64,000 nt of DNA from contig NC_092676.1 of the NCBI RefSeq assembly GCF_964355755.1, forward strand, positions 18,584,288 through 18,648,287. Reading direction: 5' to 3'. This stretch comes from Antedon mediterranea. Lineage: Eukaryota > Echinodermata > Crinoidea > Comatulida > Antedonidae. The notes under the pieces were generated by a model. That model searched no databases. It saw only the letters and a list, made by a program, of their open reading frames with translations, and was not told the DNA's origin. Positions within the stretch are counted from its first letter, which is position 1; the number at the start of each line of letters is the position of its first letter. Position numbers and translations under genes: made by a program. This document shows, in pieces, positions 61,501 to 64,000 of this stretch.

Positions 61501-63617
61501 TTACGTTTAGACAATGTGTACTTGGGTACATTTATGAAAGTTCTGAAGGCTAGAAATTATTTTATATGCCTAGTACTAGTAATCTGGTAAACATTTGATG
61601 GGATCTTTGAAACATGAAAACTCGTCTTGATATATGATAGGCTAGCTTCTCCGCAAATCAAACATTGAATGGATCATTTATTACGCGGAGATAATTTTGA
61701 TTTAATTCCCACCGAGACCCCGTCCTGTTCTGTGTGGTGGTGTAGCCCTGTTGTGTGCCGGTGGTATGTAATGTAGGCCTACTTCATTGGCGTTTTATTT
61801 GGCAGGTCATACACGCGAGTTGAGTAGGACCTACGAAAGAGGCCTAGGCCAAGGACTAAACAATTAATAAACAAAACAACTTGGCATTACTATTTTATAT
61901 TTCAACAGTCTCGATCGTACATTAAGCACTGGTAGGCCTACGTACTCGATCTCTTTCATTTTTAAACAAAATGATCATTGGTTGATTCGAAATCCATATT
62001 TACATACCGCCCGCCCCATATAGCCAAATACGGTATGATAACCTACGTCATTCTTATCGTATGTTTGCGGTCTGCAAATCGATTTCTATACGTGTTTCAC
62101 AAGTCTGTATTTTCAGAAATAAAAACAAATAAATAAAAAAAAAAGATAATATACAGACTTGGGGCAAGTCTAGTCTAAACTGTGCACAGTGAATTAACAT
62201 TACAACAATTAGTCCTAGGTCACAAATCAAAAGCTCCCTAATAAGGAAAACTTACTATACATTCCAACTTTTGAACTTTCTATTATCCCAAAGAGAAACT
62301 TCAAACAATGTAATTTGTTGTTTGTTTATTTAAAATTAAATGTTGTTTTTTTTTGCCTTTATAATTTTCTCTTTATTTTATATTCTCTCTCTATTTTTTT
62401 ATCAATTAACTTTGTGTAAATAATTCTAACATTTATTTTATATGGACCCTTGGCAGGACAAGTCTGTGTTGACAGGGCTGGACAGACAATGAAAAAATAC
62501 ATCATTAATTTATTGTTTTGTTTTTGTGTAGAAAAAACATGAAGAAATGAGCTTACAACTACCTTCGTTAAACACAATCAACTCTCTGGCCACAAGGCTT
62601 GAAACTAAGAACTCTAGTTTGGTTCCTCTGGTGAAAGGCGACCTTAATATTGTCAAGGCTGGTTGGGAAAGATCAGAGGCAAAGCTAAAGACCCGCGAAA
62701 AAGAGCTGCAGAAAGTGTTAGAGAGTGCACCCTCCACCGATTACATAGAGGCTATGAAAGCGCTGCTGCAGTGGTTGGAGAGAGTAGATGAGGTGTTAAA
62801 ATGTAAAGAGTTTTTAGTCTCAGACCAAGATACTATGGAAGACCAGGCTCAGAAATTTAAGGTAGATAACAAGTTTTAGAATAGAACGATTAGGCACCAT
62901 TTGGTTTGTTATGATATTGGGGAAGCAGGGATGTAAATAATGTTACAAAGTGGTTTGAAAATCTCTTTCAGTGAGTGAAAACAGACTATACAGGAGGCTG
63001 AATGTGTATGAGGTTAATTTAGTTTTACGGTTTATAAATTTAAAATCATTACCATTATTGACTTGAAAGCATCACATGATTTTCATTTAAATTGGTTGTA
63101 TTTGAATACTTATAAGTAATCTTGATTTAAGAAATTTAGGTTGTAGGTTTTGTCTACTTTTGATTACAATCATTCAACAATATTGAAACAAAAGTGAAAT
63201 TTAACAATGTGGCCTTCTGCCAACATTAACAATTGAATGGGTGGGGATACAATTATTGTCTGTTACATTTTGACACTGTGAACATGTTTTTAATATGTAT
63301 TTATTACTGAAATATCAATTATAATCTCACATATAGTATGAACACTTAATATTTTTTCTTTCTTATATTGATCAAATCAAACAATTTTTGTATTATTACA
63401 GGAACTTCAGTCAACCTTGAGTCAGCAACAGACAAACTACGATTACGTAACAAAAATGGGCCGTGATTTAACAAGGCGTTTTCCCGGCTCCATTTCAGCA
63501 ACAAATGTTCAGGCTGACCTGGATCGTCTGCAAGCACAGTGGCGGGAAGTATCAGGCACGCTTGATGAAAGACAGGGTAACCTCGAGACGGCACTTGGGG
63601 AGTTGAAGCTTTGGCAG
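10529..63617 (+). CDS. Dmd: Dystrophin/utrophin homologue, N-terminal part (exons 2-20, spliced; 3' end beyond window)
   Basis: Nineteen exons with consensus AG/GT borders and compatible phases give about 971 uninterrupted codons. Order: CH1 (exons 2-5), CH2 (6-9), short hinge 1 (9-10), spectrin repeat 1 (10-11), repeat 2 (12-14), repeat 3 (14-15), hinge 2 (16), repeats 4-6 (16-20). Diagnostic stretches shared with vertebrate dystrophin and utrophin include [46 protein letters not shown] followed by VVVVDE, and an ALLEEQL-LGERWA motif. Family knowledge: dystrophin is a subsarcolemmal or submembrane linker between F-actin and the dystroglycan complex. The cysteine-rich and C-terminal regions are not in this window. 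Vertebrate DMD and UTRN arose by duplication, so a non-vertebrate copy is co-orthologous to both; the symbol marks the family only. A paralogue such as MACF/dystonin is ruled out by the exon-by-exon identity pattern. Confidence 0.96.
11264..11470 (+). repeat. Dispersed repeat R1, copy 1
   Basis: Shares blocks such as AAGCAAAAAATAGTCAA, TTTAACCGTTTATTTT and CTTCATTTTCATGTTTTT with 12215-12430 in direct orientation and 20640-20850 in inverted orientation. Identity is uneven, so the copies are old. Confidence 0.65.
12215..12430 (+). repeat. Dispersed repeat R1, copy 2
   Basis: Second copy of R1. It has AAGCAAAAAATGGTCAAA, ATTTAACCGTTTATTTTG, GATTAACTTTATTAAAACTG and TCATTTTTCATGTTTT in the same order as copy 1. 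Confidence 0.65.
13052..13144 (+). CDS. Dmd: Dystrophin homologue exon 3: CH1
   Basis: This exon lies between CCCACAG (to 13051) and donor GTAAGT (13145), 93 nt, phase 0 to phase 0. It encodes 31 residues beginning [16 protein letters not shown] and continuing [10 protein letters not shown]. The LF-DL-DG-LL-LLE pattern is the central CH-domain signature in the same register as human DMD exon 3, which is also 93 nt. QKQF at the end replaces QKLP of vertebrates. The exon supplies the middle helices of CH1. Confidence 0.96.
13893..13970 (+). CDS. Dmd: Dystrophin homologue exon 4: CH1
   Basis: The 78-nt exon (26 codons, phase 0 to 0) follows ATTTCAG and ends at GTAAGT. It encodes a [19 protein letters not shown] segment matching KGSTRVHALNNVNKALRVL of human DMD exon 4, which is also 78 nt. 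The helix with HxLNNVNxAL is a hallmark of the CH1 domain of spectrin-superfamily actin-binding proteins. It ends ERNN before the intron and continues in exon 5 with VRLVNI. The next intron is the longest in the window, 12.7 kb. Confidence 0.96.
14838..14985. repeat. Short triplicated motif and shared terminal block
   Basis: ATAACGAAATTTCACTTG, ATAATGAAATTGCACTCG and ATAACAAAATTTCACTCG follow each other. The next stretch ATGATCCACAATCCTCCAAT recurs at 53704 as GTGACCCACAATCGTCCAAT, so the two places share a dispersed element. Confidence 0.55.
15657..15800 (+). repeat. Dispersed repeat R2, copy 1
   Basis: ATGTCTGGTATCTCAAGCC, ATCAGTTTGTTAAA, ATGCATCGCAT and TCATAAAAATGTATTATTT also occur in this order at 29655-29770. 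The family is not identified. Confidence 0.7.
16879..17010 (+). mobile_element. S1 SINE, diverged truncated copy
   Basis: GTGACTGAGTGGTTTAAATA and TTGGCAAGGGTTTGAGGCTC match the S1 head, and TGGTAAAACAAGTCTTCTC the start of its body. The acceptor stem is broken and the 3' half is missing. Confidence 0.7.
17768..18310. repeat. Degenerate ~17-bp minisatellite interrupted by a SINE
   Basis: Variants of AGTCAAATAAGCGGTGC recur from 17768 to about 17945 and again from about 18255 to 18310. The minus-strand S1 SINE sits between the two halves, so it probably inserted into an existing array. Confidence 0.65.
17990..18255 (-). mobile_element. S1 SINE, minus-strand copy
   Basis: The complement of this segment gives the S1 head (GGTTAAGACAGTGGAACCG) and box B region, then TGGTTCTGGTGGTTGAACAA and the CACTTTAAAAGAAGCTAGTA part of the body. 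Some positions have diverged from the copy at 9486. Confidence 0.82.
20640..20850 (-). repeat. Dispersed repeat R1, copy 3 (inverted)
   Basis: GAATAAGCCATTTTGTAGTT followed by TTAATAAAGTTAATCGCTGC is the reverse complement of the middle of R1 copy 2. The flanking blocks also correspond in reverse order. Confidence 0.62.
21421..21550. mobile_element. MITE family M1, copy 1
   Basis: The left terminus CTTAAGCTCTGCCTACACTA and right terminus AGTTTGATAGTGTTAGCTTT are inverted repeats. The 130-bp interior has CATATCGGGGCACATCACA. Three further copies in the window share these ends. Confidence 0.82.
21848..22088. mobile_element. MITE family M2 (241 bp)
   Basis: ATAAGAAACCGGTTTTGAAT at the left end and the complement of CCAAATAAAGAC-type sequence at the right form 26-bp terminal inverted repeats with 22 of 26 matches. 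The interior is less AT-rich than its surroundings and holds a doubled GAGATATGCCTGGA. No transposase is present. Confidence 0.75.
22288..22340. repeat. Three copies of a 15-bp motif
   Basis: GCATCACGTCAACA repeats three times in a row with small changes, in otherwise AT-rich DNA. Confidence 0.8.
22980..23750. repeat. Tandem array of ~150-160 bp units, 5 diverged copies
   Basis: Blocks CTAGATATTAACCATGTCAA, TACATAAAACATTAATAA, TGTCATGAATTAATTAAA, AAAGTATAGAAGTAGT and a TACAGTATTTCATAATA-like stretch recur in the same order starting near 22982, 23145, 23290, 23440 and 23605. It is an old, decayed satellite-like array. Confidence 0.75.
24409..24525. mobile_element. MITE family M1, copy 2 (truncated)
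   Basis: TCTCTGTCTACACTATCGAA and the interior TCCATATATGGGCACATCAC match the M1 copies. The right terminus is missing, and an internal stretch with AAATATGGTAGTGATATG is partly duplicated. Confidence 0.72.
25018..25270 (+). mobile_element. tRNA-derived SINE, second family
   Basis: GCGATATGGCATAATGGTAT (box A) and GACATGGGTTCGAGAAC (box B) are spaced as in a tRNA. GCGATAT and ATATTGC pair as an acceptor stem. The body contains TTTCGGCAAGATGCTTCATT and GACGTAAAGCTGTTGGTC, word patterns usual in marine-invertebrate tRNA SINEs. Confidence 0.65.
26233..26350 (-). mobile_element. Possible RTE-type LINE 3' end
   Basis: The complement reads CTGCAGTAGGCTGGTTATGG and then CAGAAATGATGATGATGAC. An ATG-repeat tail after such a sequence is typical of RTE LINE 3' ends. 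No coding part was recognised. Confidence 0.35.
26712..26804 (+). CDS. Dmd: Dystrophin homologue exon 5: end of CH1
   Basis: Acceptor ATTTCAG and donor GTAAGT bound 93 nt, phase 0 to 0, identical in length to human DMD exon 5. The peptide begins [20 protein letters not shown] and continues [11 protein letters not shown]. The IVDGN-KLTLGL-W-II--WQ block is the C-terminal helix of CH1 and contains the second actin-binding site mapped in dystrophin and utrophin. It is isolated between 12.7-kb and 11.6-kb introns, an echo of the giant introns near the 5' end of vertebrate DMD. Confidence 0.97.
26938..27175. repeat. 51-bp minisatellite, about 4.6 copies
   Basis: The unit has GTGTCACCGACAGTGTCCAA, CCGGACCTAGTTAGCCAAGA and TTGAGTTTGGA. 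51 is a multiple of three, so the minus strand stays open for 88 codons, but that frame is only the repeat. It starts about 130 bp after exon 5. Confidence 0.93.
27826..28350. repeat. Imperfect CATCAT/CATTTACCATCATCA microsatellite
   Basis: About 520 bp of CATCAC, CATCAT and CATTTAC words without a strict register, in intron 5. The plus strand almost lacks G here. Confidence 0.93.
28975..29520 (-). mobile_element. CR1/L2-type LINE, 3' fragment with decayed RT C-terminus
   Basis: The minus-strand frame 29445-29110 encodes [20 protein letters not shown], then an [14 protein letters not shown] segment and a C-terminal [11 protein letters not shown] motif ending in FFPGAIRAL. This is the conserved region after the RT domain in CR1/L2-like retrotransposons. 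Upstream, QRRIYFLRR and [10 protein letters not shown] lie in different frames, showing a frameshift near 29476. The 3' end, about 28980, carries AAGTCAAGTCAAG. 5'-truncated and dead. Confidence 0.82.
29655..29770 (+). repeat. Dispersed repeat R2, copy 2
   Basis: CGATGTCTGGTATCTCAAGC, ATCAGTTTGTTAAAA, ATGCATCGCAT and CTCATAAAAATGTATTATTT match 15657-15800 in order and orientation. Confidence 0.7.
30888..31640. repeat. 99-bp satellite-like tandem array, about 8 copies
   Basis: The unit includes TTAGTGTGACCCAGGCTGTT, TAGCTACGTGACTAGTAGTA and TAATGATCTGGATCAGAATG. Inner copies are nearly identical with small deletions; the first and last are diverged. Homogeneity suggests recent expansion. Confidence 0.95.
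33952..34057. mobile_element. Short foldback / MITE-like element
   Basis: CTACTGTTAACTACTTTTTT plus GGGGATAAAACATCATTT is repeated in inverse as AAATAATGTTTTACCCCAAA and then AATAAGTAGTTAACAGTAG. The arms are about 38 bp and the spacer about 30 bp. Confidence 0.85.
34272..34590 (+). mobile_element. S1 SINE, near full length
   Basis: GCGAGTGAGTGGCCGAGCCG begins the head; GGGGTTCGAGGCTC is box B; AAGGACTATAAACCGTAGGT and CACTTTAAAGAACCTAGTAC belong to the body. The 3' end differs from the copy at 9486. Confidence 0.87.
36885..37510. repeat. Direct duplication, ~75 bp, 550 bp apart
   Basis: AAAGAAGTTCAGTCATGGTG with CAGTATGTGGCACATAGATG at 36885-36955 recurs as AAAGAAGTTATGGCGATGTG with the same CAGTATGTGGCACATAGATG at 37433-37500. 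Confidence 0.7.
38403..38491 (+). CDS. Dmd: Dystrophin homologue exon 6: CH1-CH2 linker and start of CH2
   Basis: The exon follows TTCTAG at 38402 and ends before GTATGT at 38492. Its 89 nt run from phase 0 to phase 2. It begins [20 protein letters not shown] and continues [10 protein letters not shown]. It matches the first half of human exon 6 (VKNVMKNIMAGLQQTNSEKI and following). The EK-VLAWC-K segment is the first helix of CH2. The donor falls after NTEG, where human DMD has no intron. An RT remnant sits just 0.1 kb downstream in the next intron. Confidence 0.95.
38590..38780 (+). mobile_element. Non-LTR retrotransposon RT C-terminal remnant
   Basis: A plus-strand frame reads [20 protein letters not shown] followed by [13 protein letters not shown], a version of the conserved [10 protein letters not shown] motif just after the RT domain of CR1/jockey-like elements. 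Upstream and downstream parts are missing or frameshifted. It begins about 100 bp after the exon 6 donor. Confidence 0.75.
39246..39352. mobile_element. MITE family M1, copy 3 (short)
   Basis: Left end TTCTGTCTATACTATCAAAC and right end TTTGATAGTAGTGTAGACAG then AGCTTAA. The interior retains GGCCATATATGGACA but is shorter than in copies 1 and 4. Confidence 0.75.
39936..40016 (+). CDS. Dmd: Dystrophin homologue exon 7: CH2
   Basis: 81 nt between TTGCAG and GTAAGA, entering and leaving in phase 2. The peptide is [19 protein letters not shown] followed by CALIHKFR, equal to the second half of human exon 6. The NFTTSW-DGLA--ALIH motif is the core of CH2. Exons 6 and 7 together are 170 nt against 173 in human exon 6, one codon fewer. 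Either this lineage gained the intron or the vertebrate lineage lost it. Confidence 0.96.
41243..41358 (+). CDS. Dmd: Dystrophin homologue exon 8: CH2
   Basis: The exon follows CTTTCTAG and ends before GTATAG. Its 116 nt (phase 2 to phase 1) are one codon shorter than human DMD exon 7 (119 nt). It encodes [20 protein letters not shown] and then [18 protein letters not shown]. The HAF-IA---------LLDPE pattern is the CH2 region leading into the conserved DPED motif, whose aspartate codon is split with exon 9. Confidence 0.96.
41681..41829 (+). CDS. Dmd: Dystrophin homologue exon 9: end of CH2 and start of hinge 1
   Basis: 149 nt, phase 1 to 0, after TTTTTTAG and before GTAAGT. It completes DV in the DPEDV motif and encodes a [20 protein letters not shown] block that matches PDKKSILMYITSLFQVLPQQ of dystrophin almost residue for residue. 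The last 24 or so residues are low in charge and rich in proline, asparagine and glutamine, typical of hinge 1. A strong hairpin begins 32 bp past the donor. Human exon 8 is longer (182 nt). Confidence 0.96.
41861..41914. repeat. 25-bp-arm hairpin just after exon 9
   Basis: ATTCTCATATTCATTTTCAT plus AATAA pairs with the downstream ATTCTCATATTCACTTTCAT plus AATAA (read in reverse complement), with one mismatch and a 4-nt loop. It starts 32 bp past the 5' splice site at 41829. Confidence 0.93.
42058..42183. mobile_element. MITE family M1, copy 4 (complete)
   Basis: CTTAAGCTGTCAACACTATC at the left and TTTGATAGTGTGGACAGAGC then TTAAG at the right are terminal inverted repeats. The interior has CATCATGTCCATATATGGGC. 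Length is 126 bp. Confidence 0.85.
43405..43630. repeat. Tandem duplication, ~115-bp unit
   Basis: AAAATCAAAGAAATAAAATT with ATTTATTTACAAAAAA and TTTCTCATTGACA occurs at 43408-43515 and again, diverged, at 43517-43630. Confidence 0.75.
44610..44675 (+). mobile_element. 3' tail of a SINE/LINE with AAGCGCTT motif and ATT repeats
   Basis: GTGAAGCGCTTGGATGCAAT, then a decayed CTATAT-AA stretch and ATTATTATTTATTATT. This order (AAGCGCTT, short spacer, ATT tail) is typical of many animal SINE and L2-like 3' ends. Confidence 0.45.
45047..45205 (+). CDS. Dmd: Dystrophin homologue exon 10: end of hinge 1, start of spectrin repeat 1
   Basis: 159 nt, phase 0 to 0, between TTTACAG and GTATTG. It encodes [20 protein letters not shown] and then [12 protein letters not shown], and ends [12 protein letters not shown]. 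Human DMD exon 10 has LDRYQTALEEVLSWLLSAED and VKDQFHTHE at the same places, so this is helix A and the start of helix B of spectrin repeat 1. No counterpart of human exon 9 was found between exons 9 and 10, making hinge 1 roughly half the vertebrate length. Confidence 0.95.
45739..46533. repeat. Two-unit minisatellite (21-bp and 30-bp units), about 30 units
   Basis: All units share ATGGGTTTAATCCTAATGTT; the long form adds TTGAGAGAT. Both lengths are multiples of three, so both strands stay open for 273 codons, without this being a gene. About 12 short (S) and 17 long (L) units were counted, plus a partial end unit. The block LLLSSLSS occurs twice (near 45947 and 46172). It lies in the intron after exon 10. 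Confidence 0.96.
46534..48051. other. Remainder of intron 10
   Basis: A C-rich patch around 46645-46770 contains a doubled CCCCCTCTTAATCTATAG-like motif. The rest is AT-rich with no recognised feature. Confidence 0.5.
48052..48233 (+). CDS. Dmd: Dystrophin homologue exon 11: spectrin repeat 1
   Basis: 182 nt, exactly the size of human DMD exon 11, from phase 0 to phase 2, after TACTAG and before GTAAGT. It begins [20 protein letters not shown], includes [18 protein letters not shown], and ends [19 protein letters not shown]. Human exon 11 reads MMDLTAHQGRVG and EQMNLLNSRWECLRV at the same positions. NRWE is the conserved helix C tryptophan of a dystrophin-type spectrin repeat. Confidence 0.97.
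48781..49158. repeat. Direct duplication, ~150 bp units 225 bp apart
   Basis: CAGTTTGAATGCAGGTTCTT, GGATCAGAATTTATTCAT and AAGAAGTAAAGGTAGCTCAG occur at 48800-48927 and again at 49025-49158 with about 90 percent agreement by eye. A weaker third trace (CTTTATTCATTTATCATGAA) is near 49533. Confidence 0.85.
50581..50725 (+). CDS. Dmd: Dystrophin homologue exon 12: spectrin repeat 2
   Basis: 145 nt, phase 2 to 0, following CCTTGCAG and ending before GTAGGT. It encodes [20 protein letters not shown] followed by TKTE, then a serine/threonine-rich loop, and ends IKTQVDQHR. Human exon 12 (151 nt) has LHRVLMDLQNQKLKELNDWL and TKTEE, so the match is clear with two codons missing in the loop. It forms helix A and the A-B loop of repeat 2. 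Confidence 0.96.
50957..51210. repeat. Degenerate TCA/TCATCATTG microsatellite
   Basis: ATCATCATCAACTT, TTGTCATTGTCA and similar words fill 250 bp, ending about 20 bp before exon 13. The polypyrimidine tract of exon 13 begins directly after. Confidence 0.85.
51233..51323 (+). CDS. Dmd: Dystrophin homologue exon 13: spectrin repeat 2, helix B
   Basis: 91 nt, phase 0 to 1, after TGTTTAG and before GTTAGT. It encodes [20 protein letters not shown] followed by [10 protein letters not shown]. Human exon 13 carries [20 protein letters not shown] at the same place, one of the most conserved blocks of the rod. The intron lies ten codons earlier than the human exon 13/14 boundary, so this boundary has shifted or is lineage-specific. 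A degenerate TCA-rich microsatellite ends about 20 bp upstream of the exon. Confidence 0.95.
51499..51536. repeat. Perfect 38-bp palindrome
   Basis: ATGTACATACTGATAATAG is followed without spacer by its exact reverse complement. It lies in the 408-bp intron between exons 13 and 14. Confidence 0.97.
51732..51970 (+). CDS. Dmd: Dystrophin homologue exon 14: end of spectrin repeat 2, start of repeat 3
   Basis: 239 nt, phase 1 to 0, after TTATCAG and before GTACGT. It encodes [20 protein letters not shown], then [20 protein letters not shown], and ends [11 protein letters not shown]. It covers what human DMD divides among the end of exon 13, exon 14 and exon 15: ALEEQLKVLGDRWANICRW and WQRLTEEQ are the human equivalents. 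The [11 protein letters not shown] segment joins helix C of repeat 2 to helix A of repeat 3. Confidence 0.97.
52085..52155 (+). mobile_element. tRNA-derived SINE head, decayed
   Basis: GGTACCAGCTATGGATGTCT followed by GCCTACCAAACCCC and box B TTGGGTTCAATCCTGACC. The box B and preceding arm are tRNA-like; box A has decayed. It lies between exons 14 and 15. Confidence 0.4.
52486..52668 (+). CDS. Dmd: Dystrophin homologue exon 15: spectrin repeat 3
   Basis: 183 nt, phase 0 to 0, between CTCTGCAG and GTGAGT. It encodes 61 residues starting [20 protein letters not shown] and ending [20 protein letters not shown]. Human exon 16 is 180 nt and ends FARCWDNLVQKLEKSTAQ, so the helix C tryptophan aligns. 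This completes repeat 3. The exon is followed by a 6.5-kb intron. Confidence 0.94.
52987..53073. mobile_element. Foldback element with 35-bp arms
   Basis: TAATGGCATTTGGTGAATGA and then TGAAAGGTTATATCA pair with TGATATAACCTTTCATCATT and then CACCTCATGCCATTA, with about two mismatches. The 16-nt loop is ACTCGGCGTTGCCTCA. It may be one end of a longer element, since a block shared with 14925-14985 lies at 53680-53750. Confidence 0.8.
55330..55717 (-). CDS. Possible unidentified minus-strand coding segment nested in intron 15
   Basis: The minus frame from ATG 55717 begins [20 protein letters not shown] and is open to a GTGAGT donor at 55329; without splicing it runs to a stop at 55295. The first 75 residues look like ordinary protein (balanced charge, V, I and L spaced). 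Then come three copies of an 8-residue unit with APQSHNT, encoded by 24-bp repeats. I do not recognise a family. A simple acceptor downstream on the minus strand (after TTGTTTTCAG near 55282) would give an immediate stop. It may be a nested gene exon, part of a transposon or a remnant. Confidence 0.35.
56580..57021 (+). pseudogene. Unidentified coding-like segment broken by a frameshift
   Basis: Two overlapping plus-strand frames, 56558-56794 and 56746-57021, read [13 protein letters not shown] and later [20 protein letters not shown], ending [19 protein letters not shown]. The composition is protein-like and less AT-skewed than the surroundings, and the overlap suggests one frame interrupted by a single indel near 56770. 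Possibly a decayed transposon gene. Family not recognised. Confidence 0.3.
59169..59444 (+). CDS. Dmd: Dystrophin homologue exon 16: hinge 2 and start of spectrin repeat 4
   Basis: 276 nt, phase 0 to 0, after CTTTCAG and before GTAAGT. A second AG seven bases on (59175) would shift the frame into a stop, so 59169 is the start. The first roughly 47 residues ([20 protein letters not shown] and a [18 protein letters not shown] stretch) lack heptads and correspond in place to hinge 2. The polyproline-KKRQI motif of vertebrate hinge 2 is absent. The rest, from [20 protein letters not shown], is helix A of a spectrin repeat. Confidence 0.92.
59595..59682 (+). CDS. Dmd: Dystrophin homologue exon 17: spectrin repeat 4, helix B
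   Basis: 88 nt, phase 0 to 1, after TTTTAG and before GTAACA. It encodes [20 protein letters not shown] and NKLVLANKE, a charged amphipathic helix with heptad spacing. Phases fit exon 16 on one side and exon 18 on the other, where the split codon gives aspartate. It corresponds in position to the human KEKVNAIEREKAEKFRKLQD helix. A LINE remnant occupies the following intron within 60 bp. Confidence 0.9.
59740..60115 (+). mobile_element. Non-LTR retrotransposon 3' fragment with RT C-terminus
   Basis: The frame 59743-59988 contains [20 protein letters not shown] and then [20 protein letters not shown], the conserved end of CR1/L2-like ORF2 proteins (HPL--EF-L-SGR-R-P, SF-P-AI---N). A stop is at 59988. 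An AT-rich 3' UTR and a TCTATCTATCTAT tail follow (60098-60118). 5'-truncated insertion in the intron between exons 17 and 18. Confidence 0.78.
60706..60797. repeat. ~25-bp tandem repeat next to exon 18 acceptor
   Basis: GAGAGACTCTAATTGATACA, GAGAGACTCAAATTGATTTG and two more diverged copies lie in a row and end 30 bp before the exon at 60828. Confidence 0.8.
60828..61069 (+). CDS. Dmd: Dystrophin homologue exon 18: end of spectrin repeat 4, start of repeat 5
   Basis: 242 nt, phase 1 to 0, after TCTTTAG and before GTAAGT. It encodes an [20 protein letters not shown] segment, helix C of repeat 4 with its conserved tryptophan, then helix A of repeat 5 with [20 protein letters not shown]. It ends IQIDECQ. 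Human dystrophin has QLNSRWIEFCQLLSERLNWL here, followed by FYNQLQQLEQMTTTAENWL. A 25-bp tandem repeat lies about 30 bp before the exon. Confidence 0.93.
61070..62531. other. Intron 18 with a patch of different composition
   Basis: From about 61130 to 62180 the DNA is less AT-rich, with a short inverted pair (TCTGGGTTCCAGACGGAGT at 61220 and ACTCCGTCTGGGGAAAC at 61320) and a repeated GCAAGTCTA-like word near both ends (61204 and 62165). It may be an old transposon of about 1 kb. No coding frame was recognised. Confidence 0.35.
62532..62861 (+). CDS. Dmd: Dystrophin homologue exon 19: spectrin repeat 5 and start of repeat 6
   Basis: 330 nt, phase 0 to 0, after TTGTGTAG and before GTAGAT. It encodes 110 residues from [20 protein letters not shown] through a [20 protein letters not shown] helix C, then [13 protein letters not shown] and ending DQAQKFK. 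The GW and QWL tryptophans are spaced as in consecutive dystrophin-type spectrin repeats. Charged helices and phase continuity with exons 18 and 20 support it. The exact repeat number relative to vertebrates is inferred by counting. Confidence 0.93.
63402..63617 (+). CDS. Dmd: Dystrophin homologue exon 20: spectrin repeat 6 and following
   Basis: 216 nt, phase 0 to 0, after TTACAG and before GTGGGT. It encodes [20 protein letters not shown], an [20 protein letters not shown] helix C with the conserved tryptophan, and ends [12 protein letters not shown], the start of the next helix A. It is the last coding exon in the window; the gene continues beyond 64000. About 380 bp of intron follow, including a decayed SINE fragment. 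Confidence 0.93.
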
Positions 63618-63814
63618 GTGGGTGTGGTCATGTGATTAAAAAAGATAGTTTGTTGGTCATGTGATTTAAAGGTTATATGACTGGTTGCACCATGCAATAA
63701 TCAGATCTGTAATGCTGTAGTACAAATTGAGTAAACATGCATTTGTATTGCACAATAATGCACAACTGTTTTAACAAGATATCTTGGAAAGGACTTCCAG
63801 AAAGGTCTGGCGGT

Positions 63815-63875
63815 CCAGTATGGATTATGTGCACTTTAAAGAGCCCAGTGCATCTTCTGGAAGAGTGGGGAGTCT
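63815..63875 (+). mobile_element. S1 SINE body fragment
   Basis: TGTGCACTTTAAAGAGCCCA followed by GTGCATCTTCTGGAAGAGTG matches the S1 body (TGCACTTTAAAGAACCTAGT and CATCTTTCGAGACGAGTA) with substitutions. No head is present. Confidence 0.55.
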
Positions 63876-64000
63876 ATAATATAATTATCTTATTTGGTGG
63901 CAGCTGTGAAAGTTGTTATAAAAGTGTATTTTACATCTAGTCTTTCACTGATGGTTGTCACTGTAGAACATTAGAAATAGAAAACCATATATACCATACT

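Overview
The window is AT-rich, intron-rich animal DNA. It carries the 5' half of one large plus-strand gene, a dystrophin/utrophin homologue, running off the right edge. Nineteen coding exons (10529-63617) join without a frame break into about 971 codons. They encode the tandem calponin-homology actin-binding domain, a short hinge 1, spectrin repeats 1-3, an unusual hinge 2 and about three further spectrin repeats. Exon lengths 62, 93, 78 and 93 nt at the start, and 182 nt later, equal those of human DMD exons 2-5 and 11. Only one dystrophin/utrophin-type gene is seen, with vertebrate-like intron positions and introns full of tRNA-derived SINEs, CR1/L2-like LINE remnants and MITEs. This suggests an invertebrate deuterostome, possibly an echinoderm or hemichordate; the species is not proven by the sequence.

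Layout. 1-10528: upstream region with three candidate alternative first exons (1281-1308, 3820-3865, 8459-8531), each ending in phase 1 at a GTAAGT donor, as exon 2 requires. The same region holds a 1.26-kb inverted-repeat structure enclosing a tRNA-like gene, a LINE 3' end and a full-length SINE. 10529-13970: exons 2-4 (CH1). 13971-26711: a 12.7-kb intron of dispersed and tandem repeats. 26712-41829: exons 5-9 (end of CH1, and CH2), with an 11.6-kb intron holding a 51-bp minisatellite, a CATCAT-type microsatellite, a 99-bp satellite and a LINE fragment. 45047-52668: exons 10-15 (hinge 1, spectrin repeats 1-3), with a two-unit-type minisatellite in intron 10. 52669-59168: a 6.5-kb intron with a foldback element and a possible unidentified minus-strand coding segment. 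59169-63617: exons 16-20 (hinge 2 and spectrin repeats 4-6).

Functional reading. The encoded region would bind F-actin through its N-terminal CH1-CH2 pair and continue into the spectrin-repeat rod. The WW, EF-hand and ZZ region that contacts dystroglycan must lie beyond the right edge. No bacterial, viral or CRISPR feature was seen. The most notable points are the possible multiple first exons, an intron splitting the equivalent of human exon 6, short or altered hinges, a set of compact near-perfect palindromes in the introns, and the ordered 21/30-bp minisatellite.
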